A program made the position numbers and the translations under genes. DNA of 64,000 bases from Halobacteriales archaeon QS_1_68_20 (lineage in GTDB: Archaea > Halobacteriota > Halobacteria > Halobacteriales > PXRE01), in contig PXRE01000011.1 in the NCBI GenBank assembly GCA_003021085.1, forward strand, positions 61,526 to 125,525, in the 5' to 3' direction. The notes beneath the pieces were generated by a model that did not search any database, had not been told where the DNA came from, and saw only the letters and a program-made list of their open reading frames with translations. Of this stretch, positions 54,358 through 63,972 are shown piece after piece (the first letter of the stretch is position 1; each line of letters starts with the position of its first letter).

Positions 54358-55601
54358 ATGAGGCGCGAAGAAGCGACCGAAGACGGGGAGTACCTCTCCG
54401 TCTACGGGTGGATCGACCGCCAGGAGGAGGACGGGTTCGTCCTCCGGGACCAGGAGGGGTTCGTCCGGGTTCACGCCCAGGACGTCGACGTCCCCGACGT
54501 GCCGGCGGAGTCCGTCGTCGAGGTCAGGGGACCCGGCGACTGGGACGCCGAGACCATCCGGGCGGAGTCGATCGAGGTGCTCAACGAGGCGACGCCGGAC
54601 CTGCCCTTCCGGCCTGGCGACGCCCGGGACCACCCGCAGTCGACCCGCCTGGAGAACCGGCACCTGGACCTGCGGAACCCCGAGGTCCGGGCGGCGTTCG
54701 ACGTCCGGACGGAACTGCTGCGGTCGCTCCGGTCGACCTTCGAGGAGTTCGGGGCGACCGAGGTGGAGTTCCCGACGCTCGTCCCGACCATCACGGAGGG
54801 AAAAACGAACTGTTCAGCGTCTCGTACTTCGGCAGGGACCTCTACCTGTTCGGGCCTCACTCGAACCCGTACAAACAGTTGCTGGCGGCCAGCGGGATGG
54901 AGTCGTTCTACGCCATCGGCAAACTCTTCGGGTACGAGGGGGAGGCCGAGATCAATCCGCGCTGCGTCACGGAACTGTCCGCGGTCATGTTCGACCACGC
55001 CTTCGTCGACTACCACGAGTTCATGGACATGGTCGAACGCCTCCTCCGCAACACCCACGAGGACGTCCGGGAGAACTGCCAGGCCGAACTCGACCAGCTC
55101 GGGGTCTCGATCGACGTCCCCGGCGATGTCGAGCGACTGTCGTACGACCGGTGTCTGGAGATCGCCAACGAGTCGTTGCCGTCGGATCGAGCGCTGGAGT
55201 GGGGCCACGACCTCCCGAACGAGGCCGAACGGGCGATCGGCGAGAGCGTCGGCGGCTACTACTTCGTCGTCGACTGGCCCGCGGAGGTCCGGGACTTCTA
55301 CGTCCAGCGGAAAGACGGCGGCCGGGTCGCCAAGGCGTTCGACCTCATGCACCCCGAGATGGAACTGATGAGCGGGTCCCAGCGCGAGCACCGCAAGCAG
55401 GTCATCGTCGACCGCGTCGAGTCGGAACCGAAACTCGACCCCGAGAAGCTCGACTACTACCTCGAAGCGTTCGACCACGGGCTGCCGCCGCACTCCGGCG
55501 GTGGCATGGGCCTGGGTCGTCTGCTGATGTCCCTGCTGGACCTCGACGACGTGCGCGAGACCATCTTCTTCCCCAGGGACCGCGACCACGTCGTCCCCTG
55601 A
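54358..55601 (+). pseudogene. Aspartyl-tRNA synthetase-like paralogue with a -1 frameshift
   Basis: ATG 54358 opens an AspRS-like protein: OB-fold anticodon domain (YLSVYGWIDRQEEDGFVLRD), linker and class II motif 1 region. At 54798-54804 the frame must shift by -1 to continue with KNELFSVSYFGRDLYLFGPH and the remaining catalytic half, ending with motif 3 (GGGMGLGRLLMSLLDLDD) at 55601. Motif 2 lacks the usual Arg/His/Glu set, so it would not be a normal AspRS; archaea have AspRS-like asparagine synthetases. It may be a pseudogene, an error, or be decoded by frameshifting. Confidence 0.65.
54798..54804 (+). other. Candidate -1 frameshift slippery heptamer
   Basis: GGGAAAA, read G-GGA-AAA in the incoming frame, matches the X-XXY-YYZ pattern of -1 programmed frameshift sites in the correct phase. 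Slipping there gives exactly the residues needed to join the two halves of the AspRS-like gene. A homopolymer indel explains it equally well. Confidence 0.35.
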
Positions 55602-55604
55602 GGG

Positions 55605-56192
55605 TCACTCCCGGAGAGCGTAGGCGTCCCGGACGACTTCCTCGTGATCGCTGAACCAGTTCGGGACCTCCTCGTGGTCCCAGTACCGAAGTTCGTCGCC
55701 CTCGTGGGAGAGTTCTCGCTCGCCGCCCGTGATCGAACAGCGGTAGGCGACGCCGAGGAAGTGGTGGGGACCGTTGATGCCGGGCGGACTCTCGTATAGC
55801 CCCACGAGCTGGTCGATCTCGACGTCCAGCCCCGTCTCCTCTTTCGTCTCGCGCGTGGCGGTCTCCCTGATAGACTCGCCGGGGTCGGTCATCCCCGAAG
55901 GGAGACACCAGAGGTCGGTGTCGGTCCGGCGCATCAGGAGGACGCGGTCGTCCTCGTCGAAGACGACGGCGGCGGCGCCCACCTTCGGAGTGACGTGGCC
56001 GAACTCCTCTCGCAACCGTTCGCGGGCCTCCTCGGGGGGCATCTCGAGGGTCTCCCCGTAGTACTCGGAGACGATGTCGAGGATCTGTTCGTACCGGCGC
56101 GTCTCGTAGGGGTCGTCGCTGTGTTCCAGACCGTTCTGGGCGATGGTCCGGATCTCGTCCAGCATCGAGAGGACCTGGATCGTCTCAGTCAT
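55605..56192 (-). CDS. Nudix hydrolase with N-terminal helical domain
   Basis: The 195-residue protein has a complete Nudix box (GMTDPGESIRETATRETKEE, then TGL) after a helical N-terminal section (IRTIAQNGLEHSDDPYETRR) typical of ADP-ribose pyrophosphatase-like Nudix proteins. It would cleave a nucleotide diphosphate linked to another group, with Mg2+. It converges with the AspRS-like gene, three bases apart. Confidence 0.9.
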   Translation of the reverse strand: MTETIQVLSMLDEIRTIAQNGLEHSDDPYETRRYEQILDIVSEYYGETLEMPPEEARERLREEFGHVTPKVGAAAVVFDEDDRVLLMRRTDTDLWCLPSGMTDPGESIRETATRETKEETGLDVEIDQLVGLYESPPGINGPHHFLGVAYRCSITGGERELSHEGDELRYWDHEEVPNWFSDHEEVVRDAYALRE

Positions 56193-56311
56193 GGCTAGAC
56201 GTGTCCGTCCGAGAATACAACTGTTTTCCGAATCTTCCCCCGTTGTCTAGCCGCCTCGGCCAGGGTAATATTCCGTCCCCGGGCCGGACCTGTCCGCACG
56301 GGTCGGCGGCG

Positions 56312-57723
56312 TCAGTCGCCGTCCCCGGCGACGGCGTCGGACGACGGCCAGAACGACTCGATCCGGAGGAGGTAGTACCCGCCCGTCACGACCGACGCGA
56401 CGATGGCCGAGATGGAGACGGTCCAGAAGACGCTCACCGGGCCGGCGCCGAGGGAGAACACGACGGCGACGGCCATCGGGAGTCGCACGAGCCAGTGTTC
56501 CAGCAGCGACGACCCCATGCTGATCTGCGTCTCCCCGGCCCCGGTGAAGCCCGCCCGGAACACGTATGCCGCCGCCATCGCGGGGTAGCCGATCACGAGG
56601 ATCCGGAGGTACTCGACGGCGAGTTCCAGTTCACGGCCCGCGACGTCCGGCGCGAACACCCTCACGATCGGTTGCGGCTGGAGGTACTGGACGACGCCGA
56701 GGACGCTCACCGCCACCAGTCCCAGTCCCGCGGCGACGACCGTCGCCTTCCTGGCCCGTCGATACCGGGACGCGCCGTGGGTCTGCCCGACGAAGCTCTC
56801 GGTCGCCTCCCGCAGCGCCCTGGCGGGGACGAGCGCGAGCGACAACACCCGGCCGCCGATGGTGTACGCGAACAGCGCGGCGCCGCCGCCGGCGACGAAC
56901 ACCAGCAGGGTCATCAGCAACTGGGCGAGTTGCCGTCCGAAGTTGAGCACGGCCATCGGCGCCCCGATGCCCAGGATTCGCCTGAAGGTCGAGACGTCGA
57001 AGGAGGCGGCGTCGAGCGAGACGATCCCGTCAGCCCGCCCCCGGTGGACGAGGTACAGGCTGACCAGAAAGCCCGTCGCGTACCCGACGATGGACGCGAC
57101 CGCGGCACCCCGAATCCCGAGCGCCGGGAACGGACCGACGCCGAAGATCAGGAAGGGGTCGAGCGTGAGGTTCGCGATTACCCCCACGACGACGATGTAA
57201 AACGCCGCCCGGCTGTCGCCCCGACCGATGTAGGCGGCCTCGGCGACGTCGCTCAGGGCACCGAAGAACAGCCCAGCGAGACGACCTGGAGGTAGCGGAT
57301 GGCGAGTTCGAGCACGTCCCCCTCGGCGACGCCGGGCGAGATTGCGACGAACGACTCCACGAACGGTTCCGCACCGAGGTACCCGAGCAGACCGCCGGCC
57401 AGGCCGATCACCGCCGCGAACACCAACCCGTTGAACGCTACCGACCTGGCCTGCCGGTCGTCCCCGTCGCCGTACCGCTGGGAGACGAGGACCTGCGTCC
57501 CGACCATCGGCGCGAACAGGACCCCCGCGATCAGGATGTTCAGGACCGGCAGCGCCAGGCCGACGGCTGCCACCGCGTCGCCCCCGAGTCGGCCCAGCCA
57601 GAAGACGTCGACGACCGCCTGGAGAATCGAGAACAGCGTCTGCCCGACGAGCGGAATGGAGAGCCCCACCAGGACCTTGACGATGGAGCCCTCCAGGACG
57701 TCCTCTCGCTCGACGTCGATCAT
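56312..57723 (-). pseudogene. MATE family transporter, frameshifted
   Basis: ATG 57723 begins a MATE protein (VLVGLSIPLVGQTLFSILQA, VDVFWLGRLGGDAVAAVGLA) that runs to residue 156 and then stops in the wrong frame near 57255. The other frame carries on (GALSDVAEAAYIGRGDSRAA, VNLT-like VIANLTLDPFLIFGVG) to 56312, for a total of about 470 residues, the usual MATE length. One missing base near 57270 is enough. A second, intact MATE gene lies at 12.2 kb. Confidence 0.8.
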
Positions 57724-57838
57724 ACGTCCGGATTCACACGCTCCACGGAATATTTTTCATTCTGTCGAGGCGTCGTAACCCCTCCTCGGCCCGCCGTCGA
57801 GACGGAACCTCTTTCCTCCGGCGCCACGAGGTCTCGTT

Positions 57839-58756
57839 ATGGCCAGCGGTCAGGTTCGAGCGGTCACCGCGGGCGACGTGACCGACCTCTACTACGTGGA
57901 CACCGGGATGTACGACACCGACGGATACACGTCGGTCTACCTGCTGGACGCCGAGCGACCCGCCCTCGTCGACACGGGCATCGGCACCGACTACGAACTC
58001 GTCCGCGACGCGATGGAAGAGGTTGGCATCGCACCGGAGGGCCTCGAAGTGATCGCACCCACCCACGTCCACCTCGACCACGCCGGGGGGACGGGCTTTC
58101 TCGCAGAGGACTGCCCGAACGCCGACGTCGTCTGCCACGAGCGGGGCGCTCGCCACCTCGTCGACCCCACCAGGCTGTGGGAGGGGACGAAGCAGGCGGT
58201 CGGGGAGCAACTGCAGTTCTACACCGAACCGAAACCGGTCCCCGAGGACAGGGTGCGCGAGGTCACCGACGGCGACGTCGTGGACCTGGGGGACCACGAA
58301 CTCCGGGTCCACCACGCGCCGGGACACGCGCCCCACCACTGCATCTTCGAGGACCCCGCCAACGACGCCGTCTGCACCGCCGACGCCGCCGGCATCTACG
58401 TCCCCTCGCTGGAGCGGACCGAACCGACCACCCCCCCGCCGAACTTCGACTACGAGCAGTGCATGGACGACGTGGATGCGATCGCGGACATCGACCCCTC
58501 GGTGCTGCTGTACAGCCACTTCGGCCCCGTCGAGGGAACCGAGACGCTGGCGGAGTACCGCGACGTCCTGACCGGGTGGGTCGATACCGTCGAAGCTGCC
58601 CGCGACGACCTCGGCGAGGAGGAAGCAATCGAGCGCCTCGTCCGCGAGAAACTCCACGAGGGGGGCCTCGTCGAGGCCTGGGGCGAACTGAAGGTCCGCG
58701 AGGAGACGCGGATGAACGTCCGCGGCGTCCTGCGGTACCTTGGCGAGCGAGACTGA
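57839..58756 (+). CDS. MBL-fold metallo-hydrolase
   Basis: The 305-residue protein has the metallo-beta-lactamase motif THVHLDHAGG near residue 79, a second His/Asp set (HHAPGHAPHH) and a later His (LYSHFGPVEG). This is a glyoxalase II-type hydrolase common in halophiles, cytoplasmic, binding two metals. The substrate is not known. It begins at ATG 57839 and ends six bases before a convergent Nudix gene. Confidence 0.92.
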   Translation: MASGQVRAVTAGDVTDLYYVDTGMYDTDGYTSVYLLDAERPALVDTGIGTDYELVRDAMEEVGIAPEGLEVIAPTHVHLDHAGGTGFLAEDCPNADVVCHERGARHLVDPTRLWEGTKQAVGEQLQFYTEPKPVPEDRVREVTDGDVVDLGDHELRVHHAPGHAPHHCIFEDPANDAVCTADAAGIYVPSLERTEPTTPPPNFDYEQCMDDVDAIADIDPSVLLYSHFGPVEGTETLAEYRDVLTGWVDTVEAARDDLGEEEAIERLVREKLHEGGLVEAWGELKVREETRMNVRGVLRYLGERD

Positions 58757-58762
58757 CGGCGT

Positions 58763-59356
58763 CTACGTCCCGTCCCTGACGGCCCGCTGGTGAGCCAGCA
58801 CCTGCTCGCGCTCGCGGATCGCCTCCGGCAACTCTTCCGGGCCGAACCACGCCAGGTCGGTCACCTCGCCGTGGTCGGCGACGGCGTCGTCGTCCAGCAC
58901 GGCGCCGCCCGCAGGGTCGGCGGTGAAGACGACGACCGGCACCGGGAGTTTCTCGGGTTCGCCCAGGTGAATCTCCATGAGTCGCGTCAGCAGGACGCCG
59001 GTCAGTTCGGGGTCGACGCCGGTCTCCTCCCTGGTCTCGCGCCGGGCCGTCTCAGCGGGCGTCTCGCCGTCCTCGCCGGCACCGCCCGGCGTCTCCCACA
59101 CCTCCCGGATCTCGCTTCGCACGCAGAGGACGCGTCCGTCGTCGTCGGTGACGACCGTCCCGGCGGCGTAGGGGTAGAACCGGTCGAAGAACTCGTCGGG
59201 GCTCCCGGGGAAGGCGTCGTCCTGACCCGGGAGCGGTTCGACGGTGAACGGGTCCATCCGGGGGACGTCGTTCCAGCGCTCCTCGACGCCCGCGAGGACG
59301 CCCTCGGCCTCGTCGACGACGACGTCCCGGATCTGGGTTCTCTCTGTAGCGTCCAT
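58763..59356 (-). CDS. Nudix hydrolase
   Basis: The 197-residue protein contains a full Nudix box (GGAGEDGETPAETARRETRE, then ETGV) after an N-terminal segment of about 85 residues. It resembles MutT/NTP pyrophosphohydrolases of halophiles; the true substrate is unknown. It starts at ATG 59356. A GTATTAGG TATA-like stretch lies about 50 bases upstream. Confidence 0.88.
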   Translation of the reverse strand: MDATERTQIRDVVVDEAEGVLAGVEERWNDVPRMDPFTVEPLPGQDDAFPGSPDEFFDRFYPYAAGTVVTDDDGRVLCVRSEIREVWETPGGAGEDGETPAETARRETREETGVDPELTGVLLTRLMEIHLGEPEKLPVPVVVFTADPAGGAVLDDDAVADHGEVTDLAWFGPEELPEAIREREQVLAHQRAVRDGT

Positions 59357-59514
59357 GCGTTCGGACGCCGGCCGCGGCGTGAAATAGGTTCCGCAGGGGA
59401 CGGGCGTATTAGGAATACCACATCCCTAGAGCATCCTCCATGTCCCCCGAAGCCCTAGAGCGACCTCCAGGCAAACCCTTAAGTTCGGTTCTGTGCTCCC
59501 GGGTATCACACACC

Positions 59515-59610
59515 ATGAGCGACCACGAGACCCGGACCATGAAGGACGTCAGCCACACCCCACCGACGGGCGAATCGATCACGAACGTCTGGCACCGAGG
59601 CGACGAGTAA
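59515..59610 (+). CDS. Small conserved-looking protein (31 aa)
   Basis: ATG 59515 opens a 31-codon frame (MSDHETRTMKDVSHTPPTGE, ending SITNVWHRGDE). A CCTTAAG TATA-like box sits about 32 bases before the ATG, as for leaderless haloarchaeal mRNAs. The acidic start, unusual HRGDE end and strong promoter argue for a real gene. It has no membrane segment and no known fold. Confidence 0.55.
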   Translation: MSDHETRTMKDVSHTPPTGESITNVWHRGDE

Positions 59611-59749
59611 CCGTTCTCTTTCGACCCCGTCCGGTCGTTCTCCGGTCGGTGCGAACGACGGTAAATTCGCCAGCCAGCGTGTCGTGAACTCCTAGGGCCG
59701 TGTCACGAATTCCCACAAGATTTTACGTCACTCACCGTAACGCCACGGT

Positions 59750-61693
59750 ATGAACTGGCGGGAAGCGGAGCGGGAGTACACCGACGACGTGATCGGTGAG
59801 ACGAACCTGGCACGGTTGTTCGAGGACGCCGCCGAACGCTACCTCGACCGGCCCGCCCAGCTGTACAAGGGTGGGACCTACGACCGGTCGCTGGCCCCGG
59901 GCGTCGTCCCGGAGGCGCCGGCCGGCGACTACGCCGAACTCACCTACGATGAGATGCGCGAAACCGTCCGCAACCTCGCCGCGGGGTTCCGTGACCTCGG
60001 CGTCGAGGCCGGCGACCGCGTCGGTATCTTCGCCGAGACCCGCATGGAGTGGGCCCAGGCCGACCTCGGGTTACTGGCGGCCGGGGGCGTCGTCACGACC
60101 GTCTACAAGGACTCGACACCTTCGCAGGTCCAGTACCTCCTGGGCGACCCCGGCGCGAGCGGCGTGGTCGTCGAGAACGGTGACCTGCTAGAGCGAGTAC
60201 TCGACGTCGAGGACGACCTGGACCTCGAGTTCGTCGTCGTGATGGACGAGGTCGAGACCGACCGCGAGGACGTGCACACGCTGGCGGCGGTCCACGACCG
60301 CGGGAAGGACAACTACGACCACGAGGCCTACCAGAGATGGATCGACGACCGTGACCTCGACGACCTGGCGACGCTGGTGTACACCTCCGGGACGACCGGC
60401 CGGCCGAAGGGCGTGCAACTGACCCACGGCAACCTCCGGGCGAACGTCGACCAGGTACGCAAGCGCTACGGTCCGCGACCGGACAAACCCGCCGACGTCC
60501 CCGTCACCGACGAGACCAGCAGGGCGGTGTCGTACCTGCCGCTGGCGCACATCTTCGAGCGACTGGCGGGACACTTCTTCATGTTCGCCAGCGGGGCGGC
60601 CGTGGCCTACGCCGAGAGCCCCGACACGCTCCAGGAGGACTTCCAGCTCGTCCGGCCGACGACCGTGACCAGCGTCCCGCGCGTGTACGAGAAGATATAC
60701 GACGCCATCCGCGAGCAGGCCACCGAGTCGGCGCTCAAGGCTCGCATCTTCGAGTGGGCGACCGGCGTCGGCCGCGCCTACCACGAGGCGGACTCGTCCG
60801 GTCCCCTGCTGGAGGGCAAGCGGTGGCTGGCCGACCGCCTGGTCTTCGAGAAGGTCCGGGAAGGGCTGGGCGGCAACGTCGAGATGATGATCAGCGGCGG
60901 CGGGAGTCTCTCGCCGGAACTGTGCGCGCTGTACCACGGCATGGGCCTGCCCATTTTCGAGGGGTACGGCCTGACGGAGACGTCGCCGGTCGTCTCCACG
61001 AACCCGCCGGAGGAACCGAAGATCGGTACCATCGGCCCGCCGGTCCCGGACGTGGAGGTCCGGATCGACGAGGGCGTGATCCTCGACGACCAGTTCCCCG
61101 GCGCCGAGGGCGAGGGCTACTGGGACAAGCCCGCCGAGACGGAAGCCGCGTTCGCCGACGGCGAGGCCCAGGTCACGGACGGCGGCAGCGACGCCGAGGG
61201 CGACGGCCGGTGGTTCCGCACCGGCGACATCGTCGAACGGCGACCGGACGGCTCCCTCGTGTTCCGCGAGCGCGCGAAGCAACTGCTGGTGCTCTCGACC
61301 GGCAAGAACGTCGCGCCCGGCCCCATCGAGGACAAGTTCGCAGCCAGCCCGGTCGTCGAGCAAGCGATGGTCGTCGGCGACGGCCGGAAGTTCGTCGCCG
61401 CGCTCGTGGTACCGAACGTCGAGCGACTCCGCAAGTGGGCCGAGGAGGGAGGCTTCGAGTTGCCAGCGGACCGGGCGGCCATCTGTGAGGACGAGCCCGT
61501 GCGCGAACGGATCCAGCAGGCCGTCGACGCTGCCAACGAGGACCTCCAGCCCCACGAGACGATCAAGAAGTTCACCCTCGTCCCGGAGGAGTTCACCCAG
61601 GAGAACGACCTGCTGACCCCGTCGATGAAGAAGAAGCGCCGGAACATCCGCGAGCACTACGGCGACGAGATCGACGCGCTCTACGGAGACTGA
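59750..61693 (+). CDS. Long-chain acyl-CoA synthetase (AMP-forming)
   Basis: The 647-residue protein is an AMP-binding enzyme: LVYTSGTTGRPKGVQLTHGN (P-loop), GYGLTETSPVVSTN, a GRWFRTGDIVERRPDGSL motif and the C-terminal LVLSTGKNVAPGPIEDKF segment. It activates a fatty acid with ATP and attaches CoA; FadD/FACS-type features and length match. It stands alone. Confidence 0.93.
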   Translation: MNWREAEREYTDDVIGETNLARLFEDAAERYLDRPAQLYKGGTYDRSLAPGVVPEAPAGDYAELTYDEMRETVRNLAAGFRDLGVEAGDRVGIFAETRMEWAQADLGLLAAGGVVTTVYKDSTPSQVQYLLGDPGASGVVVENGDLLERVLDVEDDLDLEFVVVMDEVETDREDVHTLAAVHDRGKDNYDHEAYQRWIDDRDLDDLATLVYTSGTTGRPKGVQLTHGNLRANVDQVRKRYGPRPDKPADVPVTDETSRAVSYLPLAHIFERLAGHFFMFASGAAVAYAESPDTLQEDFQLVRPTTVTSVPRVYEKIYDAIREQATESALKARIFEWATGVGRAYHEADSSGPLLEGKRWLADRLVFEKVREGLGGNVEMMISGGGSLSPELCALYHGMGLPIFEGYGLTETSPVVSTNPPEEPKIGTIGPPVPDVEVRIDEGVILDDQFPGAEGEGYWDKPAETEAAFADGEAQVTDGGSDAEGDGRWFRTGDIVERRPDGSLVFRERAKQLLVLSTGKNVAPGPIEDKFAASPVVEQAMVVGDGRKFVAALVVPNVERLRKWAEEGGFELPADRAAICEDEPVRERIQQAVDAANEDLQPHETIKKFTLVPEEFTQENDLLTPSMKKKRRNIREHYGDEIDALYGD

Positions 61694-61908
61694 GCGGGCC
61701 ACCTCCCGTCTCGACTGCCGACTTCCGCAGGGCTACCCGCCGACGTTCAGGACTGACCGACGACTTCTCGCGACCGTCGTTTCCGCCCCCCACAGCGGCC
61801 GCTGCGCCGGGACGGACCCCGTGAACGTGACAAACGTGTATCGTTGGAAACCAGATGAAAGATAAACTATAAGTAGATGGGCTAACATGATTGGGCTGGT
61901 GTCGCGAG

Positions 61909-62028
61909 ATGAAACTCGAGATCACTGACGAATCGGAGAGCACCACTCCTGCAACCGGCCCCGGCGGCGCGACCTGCACCTGCAGCTGTAAGACCTGCTG
62001 CTGCTGTTGTTGTTGTTGCGCCGCGTAA
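61909..62028 (+). CDS. Cysteine-run peptide, candidate streptolysin S-like azole peptide precursor (39 aa)
   Basis: ATG 61909 opens a 39-codon frame ending at TAA 62026. The leader MKLEITDESESTTPATGPGG ends in Gly19-Gly20 and is followed by ATCTCSCKT and eight Cys in a row (30-37), then AA. SagA, the streptolysin S precursor, has a Thr-rich leader, a Gly-Gly site and a Cys-run core, so the layout is alike. Such cores become thiazoles through YcaO-type cyclodehydratases. A CTATAAG box lies about 40 bases upstream. An ABC exporter follows. Alternatives: a metal-binding peptide. The modifying enzymes would lie beyond the right edge. Confidence 0.75.
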   Translation: MKLEITDESESTTPATGPGGATCTCSCKTCCCCCCCCAA

Positions 62029-62233
62029 GCCGGAAAGCTACCTCCATTTTTCGAGCGACACCGCGCAGTGACGATCAGGCCGTGGCGTCGGCCGCCCCCG
62101 CCGTCGGCCCGGGTGATCAGTTCCCGCGGGCGAGACGCACAGCCGGTGTCCCCACGAGCGACGACCCGCGTTCCGTCGTGCATCTGTAGAAACCAACAGG
62201 ACTATTTAGGGGGACTCGCAACGTCCACAGGAC

Positions 62234-63079
62234 ATGGAATATAGACGACAGGTACCGGCAATCCAGCAGATCCGGACGTTCATGCTCAGATCGCTGCGTG
62301 AGATGTTCCGGAGCAAGATCGCCCTCTTCTGGGCCATCGCCTGGCCGATCTTCTGGTACGGGCTCACGATGGCGGTCTTCATCGGCGATCTGCCCCAGGA
62401 CGTGATGGCGATCGTCAAAGCGACCAACGCGATCAACTTCGGGATGTTCGGGGCGCTGACGGTCGGACTGGTGACCTTCGCGGAGAACATCAGCTCCGAC
62501 CTCGAGGAGAAGCGCTACCGGAAACTCCGGTCGCTCCCGATCTCGCCGTGGGCGGACCTCACGGGCCGGATCTTCGCCGGGTTCGCTATGGCGATCGTGT
62601 CGTTTCTCGCCCTCATGGTCGTCGGGTACCTGCACGGGGCCGCCTTCCAGTTGCGGAGCCTGGGATCCATTCCCATCGTCGTTCTCGCGTTGTTTCTGTA
62701 CTGTGTGATCGGGATGGCCATCGCGGTGATCGTCGTCAGCGTCGTCAACCGCGGCGAGTACGTCACCGCCATCACGACGACGCTGCTTTTGATCCTCTTT
62801 TTCGTCACCGGCTACAACGGCGTCCAGCCCGGGTTCGTGCCGGCGGACACCCGCTCTATCGTGAACGTTCTGCCGAACTCGCTGGCGACCCGGATGGAGG
62901 TGTACCACCTCACGGAACTGGGCCAGCTCGACGACATCGCGGATTCGGGGCTGGTCCCGCCGGAACTGCCGGGCGGGCCGGAACACCTCCTCTTGCTGGC
63001 CGGGTTCGCCGTCGCACTCTGGGGGCTGTCGGTCGCCGTCATGAAGTACCGCATCTACGACGGGGAGGCGGGTGAGTGA
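62234..63079 (+). CDS. ABC-2 type exporter permease
   Basis: The 281-residue protein has six hydrophobic segments, starting LRSLREMFRSKIALFWAIAW and including an LRSLPISPWADLTGRIFAGF loop typical of ABC-2 permeases. ATG 62234 is preceded by a CTATTTAG box. It overlaps the ATPase gene by four bases (GTGACCATG). In streptolysin S-type clusters such exporters (SagGHI) carry the modified peptide out, so this is the likely exporter of the peptide upstream (inference). Confidence 0.85.
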   Translation: MEYRRQVPAIQQIRTFMLRSLREMFRSKIALFWAIAWPIFWYGLTMAVFIGDLPQDVMAIVKATNAINFGMFGALTVGLVTFAENISSDLEEKRYRKLRSLPISPWADLTGRIFAGFAMAIVSFLALMVVGYLHGAAFQLRSLGSIPIVVLALFLYCVIGMAIAVIVVSVVNRGEYVTAITTTLLLILFFVTGYNGVQPGFVPADTRSIVNVLPNSLATRMEVYHLTELGQLDDIADSGLVPPELPGGPEHLLLLAGFAVALWGLSVAVMKYRIYDGEAGE

Positions 63080-63972
63080 CCATGAGCGATTCCATCCTCA
63101 CCGTCCGTGACCTCGTGAAGGACTTCGACGAGGGCGCCGTGCTGGAGGGCGTCGACCTCGACGTCGCCGAGAACGAGACGACCGTCCTGATGGGGCCGAA
63201 CGGCGCGGGCAAGACCATCCTGCTGGCGTGCATGGCCGGTGGACTGTTCCCCGACGAGGGCGAAATCGACGTTCTCGGAGAGACGCCCTCGGCGGCCCGC
63301 TCGAAGCTGAGTTTCCTCATCCAGGGCGGGCTCGGCCTGCCGATGCTGACGGGCCGGGAGAACGTCGACTTCTACTCGGAGCTGCACCCCGCTGCGACCG
63401 ACGGGTGGACCGACATCGTCGACCGGATGAACCTGGACGACGACCTCGACCGCCCCGTCGAGGACTACTCCGGCGGCATGGTACGGAAACTGGAACTGGC
63501 GATCAGCCTGTCCGTCGACGTTCCGCTGTACCTGCTGGACGAACCCACCGCCGAACTGGACCTCACGACCATCGACCAGTTGCACTCGATCCTGGAGTCC
63601 AAGAAGGACGAGGGCAAGACCGTCGTGATGACCAGCCACACGCCGCTGGACGTCGAGGTCGCCGACCGCGTCGTCTTCGTGCAGTACGGCCGTGCCGTCG
63701 CCGAGGGCGACCCCCAGGCCCTGCTGGACGAGGTGCCGGAGGTGGTCCGGGTGGTCGGGACCGCCGACTTCGAGGCCATCTCCGAGCACGTCCGGGGCGG
63801 ACGCCTGTTCGACACCGGCGACGGCCGGCGCGGCTTCCTGCAGAACGGCACCGACGTCGACGAACTCCGCGAGGTTGCGACCCGCGGCGACCGCCAGCCC
63901 GAGGTCGAACTGGCCGAAGCCTCCTACACGGACCTGTTCAACTACTACACCCGGATCGCACCCGAGAAGTAG
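63076..63972 (+). CDS. ABC exporter ATPase
   Basis: The 298-residue protein has Walker A GPNGAGKT at 38-45, signature YSGGMVRKLELA, Walker B LYLLDEPTAELDL and H-loop MTSHT. It begins at GTG 63076, overlapping the permease by four bases, with ATG 63082 as an alternative start. The pair resembles the ABC-2 exporters of antimicrobial peptides. Only 28 bases follow in the window. Confidence 0.9.
   Translation: MTMSDSILTVRDLVKDFDEGAVLEGVDLDVAENETTVLMGPNGAGKTILLACMAGGLFPDEGEIDVLGETPSAARSKLSFLIQGGLGLPMLTGRENVDFYSELHPAATDGWTDIVDRMNLDDDLDRPVEDYSGGMVRKLELAISLSVDVPLYLLDEPTAELDLTTIDQLHSILESKKDEGKTVVMTSHTPLDVEVADRVVFVQYGRAVAEGDPQALLDEVPEVVRVVGTADFEAISEHVRGGRLFDTGDGRRGFLQNGTDVDELREVATRGDRQPEVELAEASYTDLFNYYTRIAPEK

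Noticed and set aside
56201-57295. 364-codon plus-strand frame opposite the MATE pseudogene
   Set aside because: Low-complexity, antisense to clear MATE sequence.
61909-62028. Cys-rich peptide as a random low-complexity TGC/TGT run
   Set aside because: A start codon, promoter, leader-like sequence with Gly-Gly, mixed TGC/TGT codons and a downstream exporter argue for a real gene, though a metal-binding peptide remains possible.
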